A DNA stretch of 64,000 nucleotides from Pseudomonas fluorescens (GCF_902497625.1 NZ_CABVGX010000022.1:1-64000), one strand, 5' to 3'. Counted from the stretch's first letter, positions 10,116 to 19,299 are shown. Notes: a model not told the origin generated them from the sequence alone. Numbers and translations: made by a program.

Positions 10116-11036
10116 TCAGAGTTTTGCTTTCACCGCCGCCAGAGCCTCTTTCCCGTCAATGGTCTTCACGCCATCCAGCCACTTGTCCAGCACTGCCGGA
10201 TTCGCTTTTATCCACGCCTTGGCTGCCTGTGCATTGGTGACTTTCTTGTTTACCACCTCAGCCATGATGCTGTTCTCCATGTCCTGAGTAAAACTCAGGT
10301 TGGTGAGCAGCTTGCCGACGTTCGGGCAGGCCTGTGCATAACCATTACGCGTAAGCGTGTGAACGCTGCCGGTGTCGCCGAAATACTTCTCCCCGCCTTT
10401 CAGGTAATGCATTTTCAGTTGGACATTCATCGGATGCGGCGTCCAGCCTAAAAAGGTCACGAACTTCTGCTTCTTCACCGCGCGCGAGACTTCAGCCAGC
10501 ATGGCCTGCTCGCTGGACTCGACCAGTTTCCACTGACCCATGTCGAAGTCATTCTTCTTGATGATCTCCTGCAGCGAGATGTTCGCCGGCGCGCCGGAGC
10601 CGATGCCGTAGATCTTCTTGTCGAACTTGTCGGCGAACTTGTTCAAATCGGCAAAGTTATGCACACCCGCGTCCCAGACATAATCCGGCACGGCCAAGGT
10701 GAATTCGGTGCCGTCAAGATTCTTCGCCAACTGAGTGACATCGCCTGTGGCGACGAACTTATCGTAGAAGCCCTGCTGCGCCGGCATCCAGTTACCCAGG
10801 AAAACATCCACCTGACCGTCCTTGAGCCCGCCAAAGGTAATCGGCACGGCGAGCGTGTCGACTTTGGCCTTGTAGCCCATGCCGTCCAGCAGAAACCCGG
10901 TGATGGCGTTAGTCGCGGCAATATCACTCCAGCCAGGGTCCGCCATCTTCACCGTCTCGCAGCCCTGCTCGGCGTACGCCGATGCGCTGCCGAGCGCCAG
11001 TAGCCCGACCGTCAGTACCGTGGATAACTTTTGCAT
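10116..11036 (-). CDS. Choline/glycine-betaine-type ABC transporter substrate-binding protein
   Basis: 306 residues with a signal peptide (MQKLSTVLTVGLLALGSASAYA), then an OpuAC-family periplasmic binding domain (ETVKMADPGWSDIAATNA, FLGNWMPAQ, ITFGGLKDGQVDVFLGNW). AAGGGGAAG precedes the ATG at 11036. It starts 17 bases after the betC stop, so it forms a betC-binding protein operon. That supports choline or choline-O-sulfate as ligand. No permease or ATPase is nearby, so it probably docks on a transporter encoded elsewhere, as the orphan CbcX/BetX/CaiX proteins do in P. aeruginosa. Confidence 0.88.
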   Translation of the reverse strand: MQKLSTVLTVGLLALGSASAYAEQGCETVKMADPGWSDIAATNAITGFLLDGMGYKAKVDTLAVPITFGGLKDGQVDVFLGNWMPAQQGFYDKFVATGDVTQLAKNLDGTEFTLAVPDYVWDAGVHNFADLNKFADKFDKKIYGIGSGAPANISLQEIIKKNDFDMGQWKLVESSEQAMLAEVSRAVKKQKFVTFLGWTPHPMNVQLKMHYLKGGEKYFGDTGSVHTLTRNGYAQACPNVGKLLTNLSFTQDMENSIMAEVVNKKVTNAQAAKAWIKANPAVLDKWLDGVKTIDGKEALAAVKAKL

Positions 11037-11052
11037 GGACTTCCCCTTAACA

Positions 11053-12567
11053 TTATTGGTTTTGGCAGGGTTGTGGGTAACGTGCTTTGCGCTCCAGATC
11101 ATCCAGGTCGATGTGGTTGCGCATGTATTGCTGACTGGCGTCCACCAGCGGCTGGTGATCCCAGCTCTTCAGCTTGCCGACCGTCAGTGCCTCGGCGACG
11201 AAACGCCGGCGGCGCTGGCTGGCGAGCACCTGTTGATGAATCGTCGGAATGTCCCATTTGGCCCGTGCTTCGGCCAGAAACTCTTCGAACAACGGCCGAT
11301 GCTGCGGCGATTGACTCAGTTCCTCCTGTTCGCGCGGGTCGTTGTGCACATCGAAGAGTAGGCAAGGGTCGTCTTCGCTGTAGACGAATTTGTAGGCGCC
11401 ACGGCGAATCATCATCAGCGGACTGATGGTGCCTTCGGCCATGTACTCGCCAAACACCTCATCGTGGCCTCCCTGCCCTTGCAGATGCGAGACCAACGAA
11501 CGGCCATCCAGCGGCAGGCCGGGCTCCAGCGAACCGCCGGCCAATTCGACAAATGTAGGCAACAAGTCTGCCGTTGAAACGGCGGCACTCACTCGTCCTG
11601 CCCCGAATTGTCCCGGCGCACTGATCAGCAATGGCACGCGTGCGGCCATCTCGAACCAATGCATTTTGTACCAGAGGCCGCGCTCACCGAGCATGTCGCC
11701 GTGATCGCCGGAGAAAACGATGATGGTGTCATCGATCAGGCCGGTGTCTTCGAGCGTTTGCAGAAGTTTGCCAACATTGCTGTCAATATAGCTGCAAGCG
11801 CCAAAGTAGGCGCGACGCGCATCGCGGATCTTATCCACAGGTAGCGGTTTGCCCCACAAATCGTAAACCTTGAGCAACCGTTGCGAATGCGGGTCGAGGT
11901 CCGCCTGCGCCGGCGTTTCTGGCATCGGGATGTCGGCATCGTCGTACATATCCCAGAAAGGCTTGGGAATGGTGTAAGGATCGTGTGGGTGGGTCATCGA
12001 CACCGTCAGGCAAAACGGCTGATCGCCGTCTTCACGAATATGGTCGAACAGATATTGCTGGGCCCTGAACACCACTTCTTCATCGAAATCCAGTTGGTTG
12101 GTGCGCACGCAAGGGCCGGCCTGCAAAACCGACGACATATTGTGAAACCATGTGGGGCGCACATCGGGCTCGTCCCAATTCACCGACCAACCATAGTCGG
12201 CCGGGTAGATATCGCTGGTCAGGCGTTCCTCATAACCGTGCAACTGGTCCGGGCCGCAGAAGTGCATCTTGCCCGACAGCGCGGTTCGGTAACCGAGGCG
12301 CCGCAGGTAATGCGCATACGTCGGCACATCGGCGGGAAAGTCGGCCGCGTTGTCGTAGGCGCCTATCTTGCTAGGCAACTGACCGCTGACCAAGGTAAAG
12401 CGCGAAGGCGCGCACAAGGGGCTGTTGCAGTAAGCGGCATCGAAGACCACACCTTCGGCGGCGAGACGACTGAGATTGGGCAGTTTGATTGGCGAAGGGC
12501 CGTAAAACGGCAACATTGGCGCGGCCATTTGATCGGCCATGATGAAAAGAATATTTTTGCGCTTCAT
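11053..12567 (-). CDS. betC: Choline-sulfatase
   Basis: Hydrolyses choline-O-sulfate to choline and sulfate, feeding glycine betaine synthesis and sulfur supply. 504 residues. Type I sulfatase: CAPSR near residues 52-56 carries the cysteine converted to formylglycine, the metal-binding ADQM lies near the N-terminus, and GDHGDMLGERGLW is present near 295. The choline-sulfatase C-terminal domain follows. Start taken at MKRKNILFIMAD; an upstream ATG six codons earlier is possible. Divergent from betR. Confidence 0.95.
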   Translation of the reverse strand: MKRKNILFIMADQMAAPMLPFYGPSPIKLPNLSRLAAEGVVFDAAYCNSPLCAPSRFTLVSGQLPSKIGAYDNAADFPADVPTYAHYLRRLGYRTALSGKMHFCGPDQLHGYEERLTSDIYPADYGWSVNWDEPDVRPTWFHNMSSVLQAGPCVRTNQLDFDEEVVFRAQQYLFDHIREDGDQPFCLTVSMTHPHDPYTIPKPFWDMYDDADIPMPETPAQADLDPHSQRLLKVYDLWGKPLPVDKIRDARRAYFGACSYIDSNVGKLLQTLEDTGLIDDTIIVFSGDHGDMLGERGLWYKMHWFEMAARVPLLISAPGQFGAGRVSAAVSTADLLPTFVELAGGSLEPGLPLDGRSLVSHLQGQGGHDEVFGEYMAEGTISPLMMIRRGAYKFVYSEDDPCLLFDVHNDPREQEELSQSPQHRPLFEEFLAEARAKWDIPTIHQQVLASQRRRRFVAEALTVGKLKSWDHQPLVDASQQYMRNHIDLDDLERKARYPQPCQNQ

Positions 12568-12618
12568 GTGATCGCGGCATTCCATAGTGGATATTTATGC
12601 GAGAGTGCTGCGATCGAG

Positions 12619-12646
12619 CATGGAGTCCATGTACTTTAAGGTAAAG
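12619..12646. promoter_or_regulatory. Two adjacent palindromes between betC and betR
   Basis: CATGGA-G-TCCATG (12619-12631) and CTTTA-AGG-TAAAG (12634-12646) are perfect palindromes two bases apart in the 114-base divergent gap. They are candidate BetR operators. The CTTTA palindrome has LysR-box size (T-N11-A). Confidence 0.5.
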
Positions 12647-12681
12647 CCCATGTCAGGCAATGACTAGGATAAGCACAGCTT

Positions 12682-13632
12682 ATGTACGACGCGTTGGGAG
12701 ATTTATCGCTGGATTTGCTTCGCGCTTTTGAGGCTGCGGCGCGTCAGCGGAGCTTTACGGCAGCGGCAGTAGAGCTTGGCACTACGCAACCGGCCCTCAG
12801 CCAGCAAATCAAACGGCTGGAGGATCAACTGGGGGCGCGATTGTTCGACCGTATCTATCGAGGGATCGAGCTGACTGAGGCGGGAGCGATTCTTTTCGAG
12901 CAAGTCCAGCTCGGGTTGCAGAATATCGACGCCGGGTTATACGCGATCAGCGCACAGCAACAACATGAAGTGCTTCAAGTTGCTACCGATTTTGCCTTCG
13001 CCGCGTACTGGCTGATGCCCCGATTGCATCGTTTTCACGCTGCACATCCTCATGTAGACGTCAGCCTGGTCACCAGTGAACGCAGCCATAACATGCTGCG
13101 CACCGATATCGACGTAGCCGTGCTATTTGGTGAGGGGCGTTTCAAGCAGGGCGTGAGTCATTGGCTGTTCAGCGAGGAAGTGTTCCCGGTGTGCAGTCCA
13201 TTGCTGGTGAAAGACCGTCCTCTGCCCTTACCCCCTGAAGCCTTGCTGGATCTGCCGTTGCTCCACTTGCGCGGGGAGAACAGTAGCAACTGGTTCAATT
13301 GGAGTGGCGTGTTTCGCGAGCTGGGCATCTCTTCCGCGCCAGCCCTCGGGCAATTGCGTTTTGACAACTACACATTGCTGATTCAGGCCGCAATCGGCGG
13401 TCAGGGCGTGGCGATCGGCTGGCGCCACCTTGTGGATAATTTGTTGACCCAAGGTTTGCTGTGTCGCCCCGTTGCACACTCAGTCATCTCCAGATTGGGT
13501 TATTACGTGGTACTGCCACAGCGTAAACGTCGTGGAGAGCTGATTCAGGCGTTTCTGGATTGGTTGATGGCTGAACAAGCTGCCAGCGCGCAGTCGTTGA
13601 ATGGACTGCCGCTGCCCTCCGTTGCAGTTTGA
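12682..13632 (+). CDS. betR: LysR-family regulator of choline-O-sulfate use
   Basis: 316 residues. The N-terminal winged helix-turn-helix (about 8-66: LLRAFEAAARQRSFTAAAVELGTTQPALSQQIKRLE) is followed by a LysR effector-binding domain from about 95. The GcvA-like second half (FDNYTLLIQAAIGGQGVAIGW) is typical. Divergent from betC, the arrangement known for the choline-sulfatase regulator in Pseudomonas. It should activate betC and the binding-protein gene in response to choline-O-sulfate; the effector is inferred from position. Confidence 0.88.
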   Translation: MYDALGDLSLDLLRAFEAAARQRSFTAAAVELGTTQPALSQQIKRLEDQLGARLFDRIYRGIELTEAGAILFEQVQLGLQNIDAGLYAISAQQQHEVLQVATDFAFAAYWLMPRLHRFHAAHPHVDVSLVTSERSHNMLRTDIDVAVLFGEGRFKQGVSHWLFSEEVFPVCSPLLVKDRPLPLPPEALLDLPLLHLRGENSSNWFNWSGVFRELGISSAPALGQLRFDNYTLLIQAAIGGQGVAIGWRHLVDNLLTQGLLCRPVAHSVISRLGYYVVLPQRKRRGELIQAFLDWLMAEQAASAQSLNGLPLPSVAV

Positions 13633-13636
13633 ATCC

Positions 13637-14296
13637 TCAAGTCGAGGCAGCAACAAAATTCACATGTTCACCCACATGCAAGTTGAGGTGCAGTTCGTCG
13701 GCGATGCCTACTGCTACGCGGTTCAAGCGCTCCAGAGGTTCTTTCAAACCGGGCTCCAGGCTGCTGCTGACGTGGCTGAAATGCTCAATCGTCAGCCCCG
13801 CAACGCCGCGCGGCGCGTTCACCAAGGTCCACTGCAGGCCGCTGCTTTCCAGGGCTTCACGGATTTCTTCGGCGGCGTGACGCTGCAACCGATCCTCGAT
13901 CTCGGGGTCGTCCAACAGTTCGAAATCCCCTACCACAAACAATCTGGCGATGCCGGCAGCCTGCATGCCATCGATCAGTGCATCCACGGCCAGGACTTGC
14001 TCTACCGGGCCGGGAACGACTTTCTCCACATGCTCGCTGTTGAACGGCAGCCCTGGCGCGTCCAGCAGGCAGACCACTGCGGAACAGCCCGCGACGCTTT
14101 GCTTGACCCGCTCGGCGTCAAACAGATCCCCGCTCTTGGCGCGTAAGCCGGGACGCGGCGCGAGTGCTGTAAGGTCATCGAGAATTGCGATCACTTCGTG
14201 CTGACGTCGCAGCATTTCAGCCATCAGCGCACTGCCCAGGCTACTCATGGCACCATAGAGCACCACTTTCACCACCTGGGTTTCTGCATTTTTCAT
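13637..14296 (-). CDS. NAD(P)-binding oxidoreductase, atypical SDR (YwnB-like)
   Basis: 219 residues, single Rossmann domain. The dinucleotide loop is LYGAMSSLGSALMAEML near 14-30. It resembles NAD(P)H-binding (NmrA/YwnB-type) proteins that lack the YxxxK active site of classical SDRs, so an enzymatic or sensor role is open. AGGGGACC precedes the ATG. Convergent with betR (4-base gap), so probably functionally unrelated to it. Confidence 0.75.
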   Translation of the reverse strand: MKNAETQVVKVVLYGAMSSLGSALMAEMLRRQHEVIAILDDLTALAPRPGLRAKSGDLFDAERVKQSVAGCSAVVCLLDAPGLPFNSEHVEKVVPGPVEQVLAVDALIDGMQAAGIARLFVVGDFELLDDPEIEDRLQRHAAEEIREALESSGLQWTLVNAPRGVAGLTIEHFSHVSSSLEPGLKEPLERLNRVAVGIADELHLNLHVGEHVNFVAAST

Positions 14297-14379
14297 GGCC
14301 GAGGTCCCCTCTTTTTATGCGTATATGGCGTGTGACCTGCGCGCATCGTTGAGGGTTCGAAGATTTGGAGGGTTACCCG

Positions 14380-14706
14380 ATGCAAGCGATCAAGGGCTAT
14401 CACGCTCACGTTTATTTCGACGCCGGCACCATCGATCAGGCGCGCGCCTTGTGTGAGCAGGCGGAGCAACTATTCCCGCTGAAAATGGGGCGGGTGCATG
14501 AACGCCCGGTCGGTCCGCACCCCGACTGGAGCTGCCAATTGGCTTTTGACCCGAAGGTGATCGGCGACGTGCTGCCGTGGCTGGCGCTCAATCGCAAAGG
14601 CCTGGTGATATTCCTTCATCCCGACACGGGCAACGATCTGCTCGACCATACCGAGCATGCGATATGGATGGGAGCGGTTCGCCCGCTGAATCTGTCTATT
14701 TTTTGA
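14380..14706 (+). CDS. DOPA 4,5-dioxygenase family protein
   Basis: 108 residues. Family features: GYHAHVYFDAGTIDQARALC at the N-terminus with two His, HERPVGPHPDWSCQLAF in the middle, and HPDTGNDLLDHTEHAIWMG near the C-terminus. These histidines are the expected metal ligands of this small extradiol-dioxygenase-like family. Start at 14380 because GGAGGG lies 7 bases upstream; an in-frame TTG at 14365 is unlikely. Substrate unknown in bacteria. Confidence 0.85.
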   Translation: MQAIKGYHAHVYFDAGTIDQARALCEQAEQLFPLKMGRVHERPVGPHPDWSCQLAFDPKVIGDVLPWLALNRKGLVIFLHPDTGNDLLDHTEHAIWMGAVRPLNLSIF

Positions 14707-14757
14707 TCAACAAACCCTGCCCTGCCCGTCCGACGACCGGTTGTACTTCCGGTCAAT

Positions 14758-14786
14758 GCTTTCACCGGCGAAAGGTCGGTGAAAGC
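14758..14786. repeat. Perfect inverted repeat after the DOPA-dioxygenase-family gene
   Basis: GCTTTCACCG (14758-14767) pairs perfectly with CGGTGAAAGC (14777-14786) around a 9-base loop. No T run follows, so it is either a weak terminator or an operator for the transporter downstream. Confidence 0.55.
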
Positions 14787-14866
14787 TTGCACGATTAGGA
14801 TCGCCCTCACTGCCGGCAACAGACCGGTGGCCAATGCCAGGTTTTTCTGACTCGCACGGCCCATTT

Positions 14867-14877
14867 AACAACAACAA
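14867..14877 (+). promoter_or_regulatory. CA motif (AACAACAACAA), candidate Hfq/Crc site
   Basis: AACAACAACAA fits the AAnAAnAA catabolite-activity motif bound by Hfq-Crc in Pseudomonas. Its last A is the first base of an ATG that opens a 26-codon leader frame ahead of the citrate transporter. The motif is seen; repression is inferred. Confidence 0.5.
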
Positions 14878-14957
14878 TGGTGATCCTGATGTCCTTCGCA
14901 ACCCGCCGCTTCGCTGTCACTCCGTCCGTACGTTTCGTGCTTCCCGTTCTGCGCTGA
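14877..14957 (+). CDS. Possible 26-residue leader peptide of the citrate transporter gene
   Basis: ATG at 14877 opens MVILMSFATRRFAVTPSVR and continues with a short tail to TGA at 14955-14957, 50 bases before the transporter start. A second ATG in frame is at 14889. No strong ribosome site is visible. The frame is the only thing of note in the 301-base gap 14707-15007 apart from the inverted repeat and the CA motif. Could be chance; the CA motif overlapping its start is what makes it a candidate. Confidence 0.3.
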   Translation: MVILMSFATRRFAVTPSVRFVLPVLR

Positions 14958-15007
14958 CCTCACCCGGTTCGCCCATTCCCTAGCCGCGCTACGCCTGGAG
15001 TATTCCC

Positions 15008-16315
15008 ATGCTGACTTTCCTTGGCTTCGCCATGGTCATCACGTTCATGTTCCTGATCATGACCAAGCGCCTGTCCGCGCTGATCGCCCTGATCATCATC
15101 CCGATTGTGTTTGCGTTGTTCGGTGGTTTTGCGCCGAAGATCGGTCCGATGATGCTCGAAGGCATTACCAAGCTGGCGCCCACCGGCGTAATGCTGATGT
15201 TTGCCATTCTCTACTTTGCCTTGATGATCGACTCCGGCCTGTTCGACCCGGCGGTGCGCAAGATCCTCAAACTGGTCAAGGGCGACCCATTGAAAGTGTC
15301 GATCGGCACCGCCGTGCTGGCGCTGGTCGTTTCTCTCGACGGTGACGGCGCCACCACCTATATGATTTGCGTTGCTGCCATGCTGCCGCTGTACAGCCGC
15401 ATCGGCATGAGCCCGCGGATCATGGCCGGCCTGATCATCCTGGCGGGTGGCGTGATGAACATGACGCCGTGGGGCGGCCCGACCGCACGTGCCGCCAGTG
15501 CGCTGCACGTGGACCCCTCGGACATTTTCGTGCCGATGGTGCCGGCCATGCTGGCAGGCGTCGTTGCCATTCTGGCGATCGCTTACTTCTACGGCATGCG
15601 TGAACGTGCGCGTCTGGGTGAGCTGCACCTGGTGGGCGATGAGATCGATCACAGTGAAATCAGCGTGTCGCAATTCCCGGACGCTCGCCGTCCGAAGCTG
15701 ATCTGGTTCAACGCCGCCCTGACGCTGGTGTTGATGTGCACGCTGGTGGCCGGTCTGTTGCCGCTGCCGGTGCTGTTCATGGTGGCCTTCAGTATCGCAA
15801 TGATCGTCAACTACCCGTGCCTGCAAATGCAGAAGGACCGCATCGCCGCCCACTCCGGCAGCGTGCTGGCGGTGGTCGGGTTGATCTTCGCCGCAGGGAT
15901 TTTCACCGGTATCCTCTCCGGCACCGGTATGGTCGACGCGATGTCGAAAAGCCTGTTGGCAGTGATTCCGGACTTCCTCGGGCCGTATCTGGCGGTGATC
16001 ACCGCGCTGGTAAGCATGCCGTTTACATTTTTCATGTCGAACGACGCGTTTTATTATGGCGTGTTACCGGTGCTTGCCGAAGCAGCCAGTCATTACGGTA
16101 TAACCGCGGTGGAAATGGCACGTGCCTCGATCGTCGGTCAACCCGTCCACTTGTTGAGCCCGCTGGTACCATCGACTTATCTGTTGGTGGCGCTGGCCGG
16201 GATCGACTTCGGCGATCACCAGCGCTTCACGTTGAAGTGGGCAGTGCTGGTTTGCCTGTGCATACTGGTCGCCGCGTTGCTGATGGGGATTTTTCCGCTG
16301 TTCAGCACTCTATAA
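15008..16315 (+). CDS. CitMHS-family citrate-metal transporter
   Basis: 435 residues, about 11-12 membrane segments. CitMHS proteins take up citrate complexed with Mg2+ or Ca2+ with protons. Family stretches: LDGDGATTYMICVAAMLPLY near 114-133, MNMTPWGGPTARAASAL near 151 and the C-terminal PFTFFMSNDAFYYGVLPVLAE. A TGGAG ribosome site lies upstream of the ATG. Followed by the TerC gene after 86 bases. Which metal is used cannot be told. Confidence 0.9.
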   Translation: MLTFLGFAMVITFMFLIMTKRLSALIALIIIPIVFALFGGFAPKIGPMMLEGITKLAPTGVMLMFAILYFALMIDSGLFDPAVRKILKLVKGDPLKVSIGTAVLALVVSLDGDGATTYMICVAAMLPLYSRIGMSPRIMAGLIILAGGVMNMTPWGGPTARAASALHVDPSDIFVPMVPAMLAGVVAILAIAYFYGMRERARLGELHLVGDEIDHSEISVSQFPDARRPKLIWFNAALTLVLMCTLVAGLLPLPVLFMVAFSIAMIVNYPCLQMQKDRIAAHSGSVLAVVGLIFAAGIFTGILSGTGMVDAMSKSLLAVIPDFLGPYLAVITALVSMPFTFFMSNDAFYYGVLPVLAEAASHYGITAVEMARASIVGQPVHLLSPLVPSTYLLVALAGIDFGDHQRFTLKWAVLVCLCILVAALLMGIFPLFSTL

Positions 16316-16401
16316 GCCCAAGACTCCATCATGACGGGTCCAGGCTTTGTGGTTTGAAGTCGGGACCCTTCGTGGTTTAACAATCGCTCAAAGGAATACA
16401 C

Positions 16402-17169
16402 ATGGAATGGCTGACCAACCCTGAGATCTGGGTTGCCTTCTTGACACTGACCGCCCTGGAAATCGTCTTGGGTATCGATAACATCATCATGATTTCGATC
16501 CTGGTCAGCCGCATGCCCAAGCACATGCAGCAGCGCACCCGGATTTTTGGCCTGGCGCTGGCCATGGTCACGCGGATTCTGTTGCTGCTGTCGATCACCT
16601 GGGTCATGCGCCTTACCGCCGACCTGTTCGAAATGTTCGGCCAGGGCATTTCCGGGCGAGATCTGATCCTGTTCTTCGGTGGCCTGTTCCTGCTGTGGAA
16701 GAGCTCGCAAGAGATGTACCACGCGCTGGAAGGTGAGGATGAGACTCACGACGAGCCGAGCGTCAAGGGTGGCAACTTCCTCTACACCATCATCCAGATC
16801 GCGATCATCGACATCGTGTTCTCGCTGGACTCGGTGATTACTGCCGTGGGCATGGTCTCGCATGTACCGGTCATGGTCGCTGCGATTGTTGTCGCGGTAC
16901 TGGTGATGATGCTCGCAGCCGGCACCATCAGCGCGTTCATCGACAAGCATCCGTCGCTGAAAATGCTGGCGCTGTCTTTCCTGCTGCTGGTGGGCACCGT
17001 GTTGATCGCCGAGTCCTTCGAAGTGCATCTGCCAAAAGGCTACGTGTATTTCGCCATGGCGTTCTCGCTGGCGGTCGAAGCAGTCAACATCAAGATGCGC
17101 ACCGCGATGGCGAAAAAGCGCAAACAGCAGGACCCGGTGAAACTGCGTAAGGACGTTCCCGGGCAGTAA
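16402..17169 (+). CDS. TerC-family integral membrane protein
   Basis: 255 residues, seven or so membrane segments. The two acidic family motifs are present: LEIVLGIDNIIMISIL near 20 and DIVFSLDSVITAVGM near 137. TerC/Alx relatives are implicated in Mn2+ export and in metalating exported proteins; tellurite resistance is only historical. RBS AAAGGAA. There are no other ter genes, so a stand-alone metal exporter role is likelier. Confidence 0.88.
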   Translation: MEWLTNPEIWVAFLTLTALEIVLGIDNIIMISILVSRMPKHMQQRTRIFGLALAMVTRILLLLSITWVMRLTADLFEMFGQGISGRDLILFFGGLFLLWKSSQEMYHALEGEDETHDEPSVKGGNFLYTIIQIAIIDIVFSLDSVITAVGMVSHVPVMVAAIVVAVLVMMLAAGTISAFIDKHPSLKMLALSFLLLVGTVLIAESFEVHLPKGYVYFAMAFSLAVEAVNIKMRTAMAKKRKQQDPVKLRKDVPGQ

Positions 17170-17195
17170 CCGGATGTCTGTCGGTTAACGCAAAC

Positions 17196-17286
17196 TGTGG
17201 GAGCGAGCCTGCTCGCGATAGGGCCTTCGCATTCAGCTTTGATGCTGACTGCCAGGCCGCTATCGCGAGCAGGCTCGCTCCCACAT
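17196..17286. repeat. REP doublet after the TerC gene
   Basis: Inverted arms at 17196-17221 and 17260-17286 ('gggagcgagcctgctcgcga'). The rest of the 296-base gap to the next gene shows no further feature I can support. Confidence 0.9.
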
Positions 17287-17465
17287 TGTTTTGTGCGGCT
17301 GCACAGAGGCACCTTTTCATGACACTTTTGTTTCAATCACTTCTTTAGCTATGCGATGCTGGCGCGCAGACCGTTAGCCAACTACAGCTTAAATACACCA
17401 ACGTAGATCGTCGCGCGGCACCGTCAACTTGTCCTTTTGGGACGCTACCACCCCAGGGGGCCCTT

Positions 17466-19124
17466 ATGCTCACCCTGCTCAATCTGTTATCTGCCGTGGC
17501 TCTGCTGATCTGGGGCACGCACATCGTCCGAACCGGCATCCTGCGGGTTTACGGTTCCAATCTGCGCCATGTAATTGGCCAGAACATGTCCAAACGCGGA
17601 TTGGCGTTCCTCGCCGGGATCATCGTGACTGCGATGGTGCAGAGCAGCAACGCGACCGCCATGCTCGTCACCTCCTTCGTCGGCCAAGGTCTGATGGCAC
17701 TGACGCCAGCGCTCGCGACCATGCTGGGGGCCGACGTGGGTACCGCCCTGATGGCGCGGGTGCTGACCCTTGATCTATCGTGGTTGTCGCCGCTGCTGAT
17801 CTTCCTCGGGGTGATTTTTTTCCTGTCGCGCAAGCAGACCCGTCTTGGCCAAATGGGCCGCGTGAGTATTGGTCTAGGCCTGATAATCCTCGCGCTGCAG
17901 TTGATCGTTGAAGCGGCGGCGCCGATCACTCAGGCCCAAGGCGTGAAAGTGATTTTCGCTTCGCTGACCGGCGACATTCTGCTCGACGCCCTGGTCGGCG
18001 CCCTGTTCGCGATGATTTCCTACTCCAGCCTCGCCGCCGTCCTGCTGACCGCAACGCTGGCCGGTGCGGCCGTGATCAGTTTGCCGGTGGCAATCGGCCT
18101 GGTGATCGGCGCCAACATCGGCAGCGGCATTCTGGCGTTCATGAGCACCAGTATGCAAAATGCCGCCGGGCGCCAGGTTGCGCTGGGCAGTCTGTTGTAC
18201 AAACTGATCGGCCTGTTATTGATCATTCCGGTGCTCGACCCGCTGGTGCACTGGATCGACAGCCTGGACTACAGTCCGCAGGAAATGGTCATCGGTTTTC
18301 ACCTGCTCTATAACACCGCGCGGTGCCTGATACTGCTGCCCAGCGTCGGACCGATGGCCAGGCTGTGCGCCTGGTTGCTGCCGCAGCGGCCAGACACCAA
18401 TGGCACCGCCAAACCCCGCCATCTCGACCCGACGGCGCTGGTCACCCCAAGCCTGGCGCTGGCCAACGCGGCCCGGGAGACGTTACGCATCGGCGACTTG
18501 ATCGATAACATGCTCGAAGCCATGCTCGATGTGTTGAGCGGCAAACAGACGGCCGTGACCCAGGAAATGCGCCGTCTGACCGATGATGTCGAATCACTTT
18601 ACAGCGCGATCAAGCTGTATCTGGCGCAAATGCCCAGGGAAGACCTCAGCGATCACGACAGCCGACGCTGGGCGGAAACTATCGAATTGGCGATCAACCT
18701 CAAACTCGCCGGCGACCTGATCGAACGCATGCTGCGCAAGGTGCAGCAGCAAAAAACCTCGCAACGACGGTCGTTTTCCGACGTCGGACTGGAAGAGTTG
18801 GCGGGTCTGCACAGCCAATTGATTGCCAACTTGCGGCTGGGCTTGTCGGTATTTCTCAGCGCCGACAAGGAAAGCGCCCGGCAGTTGTTGCGCGAGAAGC
18901 GCCGGTTTCGCGCGCAGGAACGCCGTCTCGCCCACGCGCATGTCAGCCGCCTGCAACGCAAGATCGTGCAAAGTATCGAGACCAGTTCGCTGCACCTGGA
19001 GCTGATCGCCGACATGAAACGCCTCAACTCACTGTTCTGCAGTAGCGCCTATGTGGTGCTGGAATCATCCGATACAGGGGCGCTGGTTGTGGATGATTTG
19101 GCCGACATCACGCATTCACCTTGA
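17466..19124 (+). CDS. Na/Pi cotransporter family protein with PhoU-like C-terminus
   Basis: 552 residues. The N-terminal half is a NptA/PNaS-type membrane domain made of two inverted repeats, each with the QSS-type motif (TAMVQSSNATAMLVTSF near 57-73; ISYSSLAAVLLTATLAG near 181). The C-terminal 200 residues are a cytoplasmic helical PhoU-like domain. Probably low-affinity phosphate uptake or efflux balance. The ATG follows CCAGGGGGCCCTT. Confidence 0.88.
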   Translation: MLTLLNLLSAVALLIWGTHIVRTGILRVYGSNLRHVIGQNMSKRGLAFLAGIIVTAMVQSSNATAMLVTSFVGQGLMALTPALATMLGADVGTALMARVLTLDLSWLSPLLIFLGVIFFLSRKQTRLGQMGRVSIGLGLIILALQLIVEAAAPITQAQGVKVIFASLTGDILLDALVGALFAMISYSSLAAVLLTATLAGAAVISLPVAIGLVIGANIGSGILAFMSTSMQNAAGRQVALGSLLYKLIGLLLIIPVLDPLVHWIDSLDYSPQEMVIGFHLLYNTARCLILLPSVGPMARLCAWLLPQRPDTNGTAKPRHLDPTALVTPSLALANAARETLRIGDLIDNMLEAMLDVLSGKQTAVTQEMRRLTDDVESLYSAIKLYLAQMPREDLSDHDSRRWAETIELAINLKLAGDLIERMLRKVQQQKTSQRRSFSDVGLEELAGLHSQLIANLRLGLSVFLSADKESARQLLREKRRFRAQERRLAHAHVSRLQRKIVQSIETSSLHLELIADMKRLNSLFCSSAYVVLESSDTGALVVDDLADITHSP

Positions 19125-19170
19125 ACGACTGGCGGCGGGGTCAGTCAGTAACTTTGGTTCCGGTTCAAGA

Positions 19171-19251
19171 TCATCGCCAGCAGGCTGGCTCCCATAGTGG
19201 ATCCAAGGTGAAACGCACATCAACTGTGGGAGCGAGCCTGCTCGCGATGGC
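19171..19251. repeat. REP doublet before the M16 peptidase gene
   Basis: Arms at 19172-19196 (catcgccagcaggctggctc type) and 19223-19250 (gggagcgagcctgctcgcga type), inverted. The two arms differ, so they come from two REP subtypes. Confidence 0.75.
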
Positions 19252-19299
19252 TGCCCGGAAAGCGACACGGATCTCCAATCAGTCGTATGGAAGCTCGTT

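Noticed and set aside
14960..15853. His/Gln/Arg-rich 297-codon minus frame
   Set aside because: Antisense to the CitMHS gene; composition (HHEQ, HQRQ runs) is typical of the complement of membrane-protein codons.
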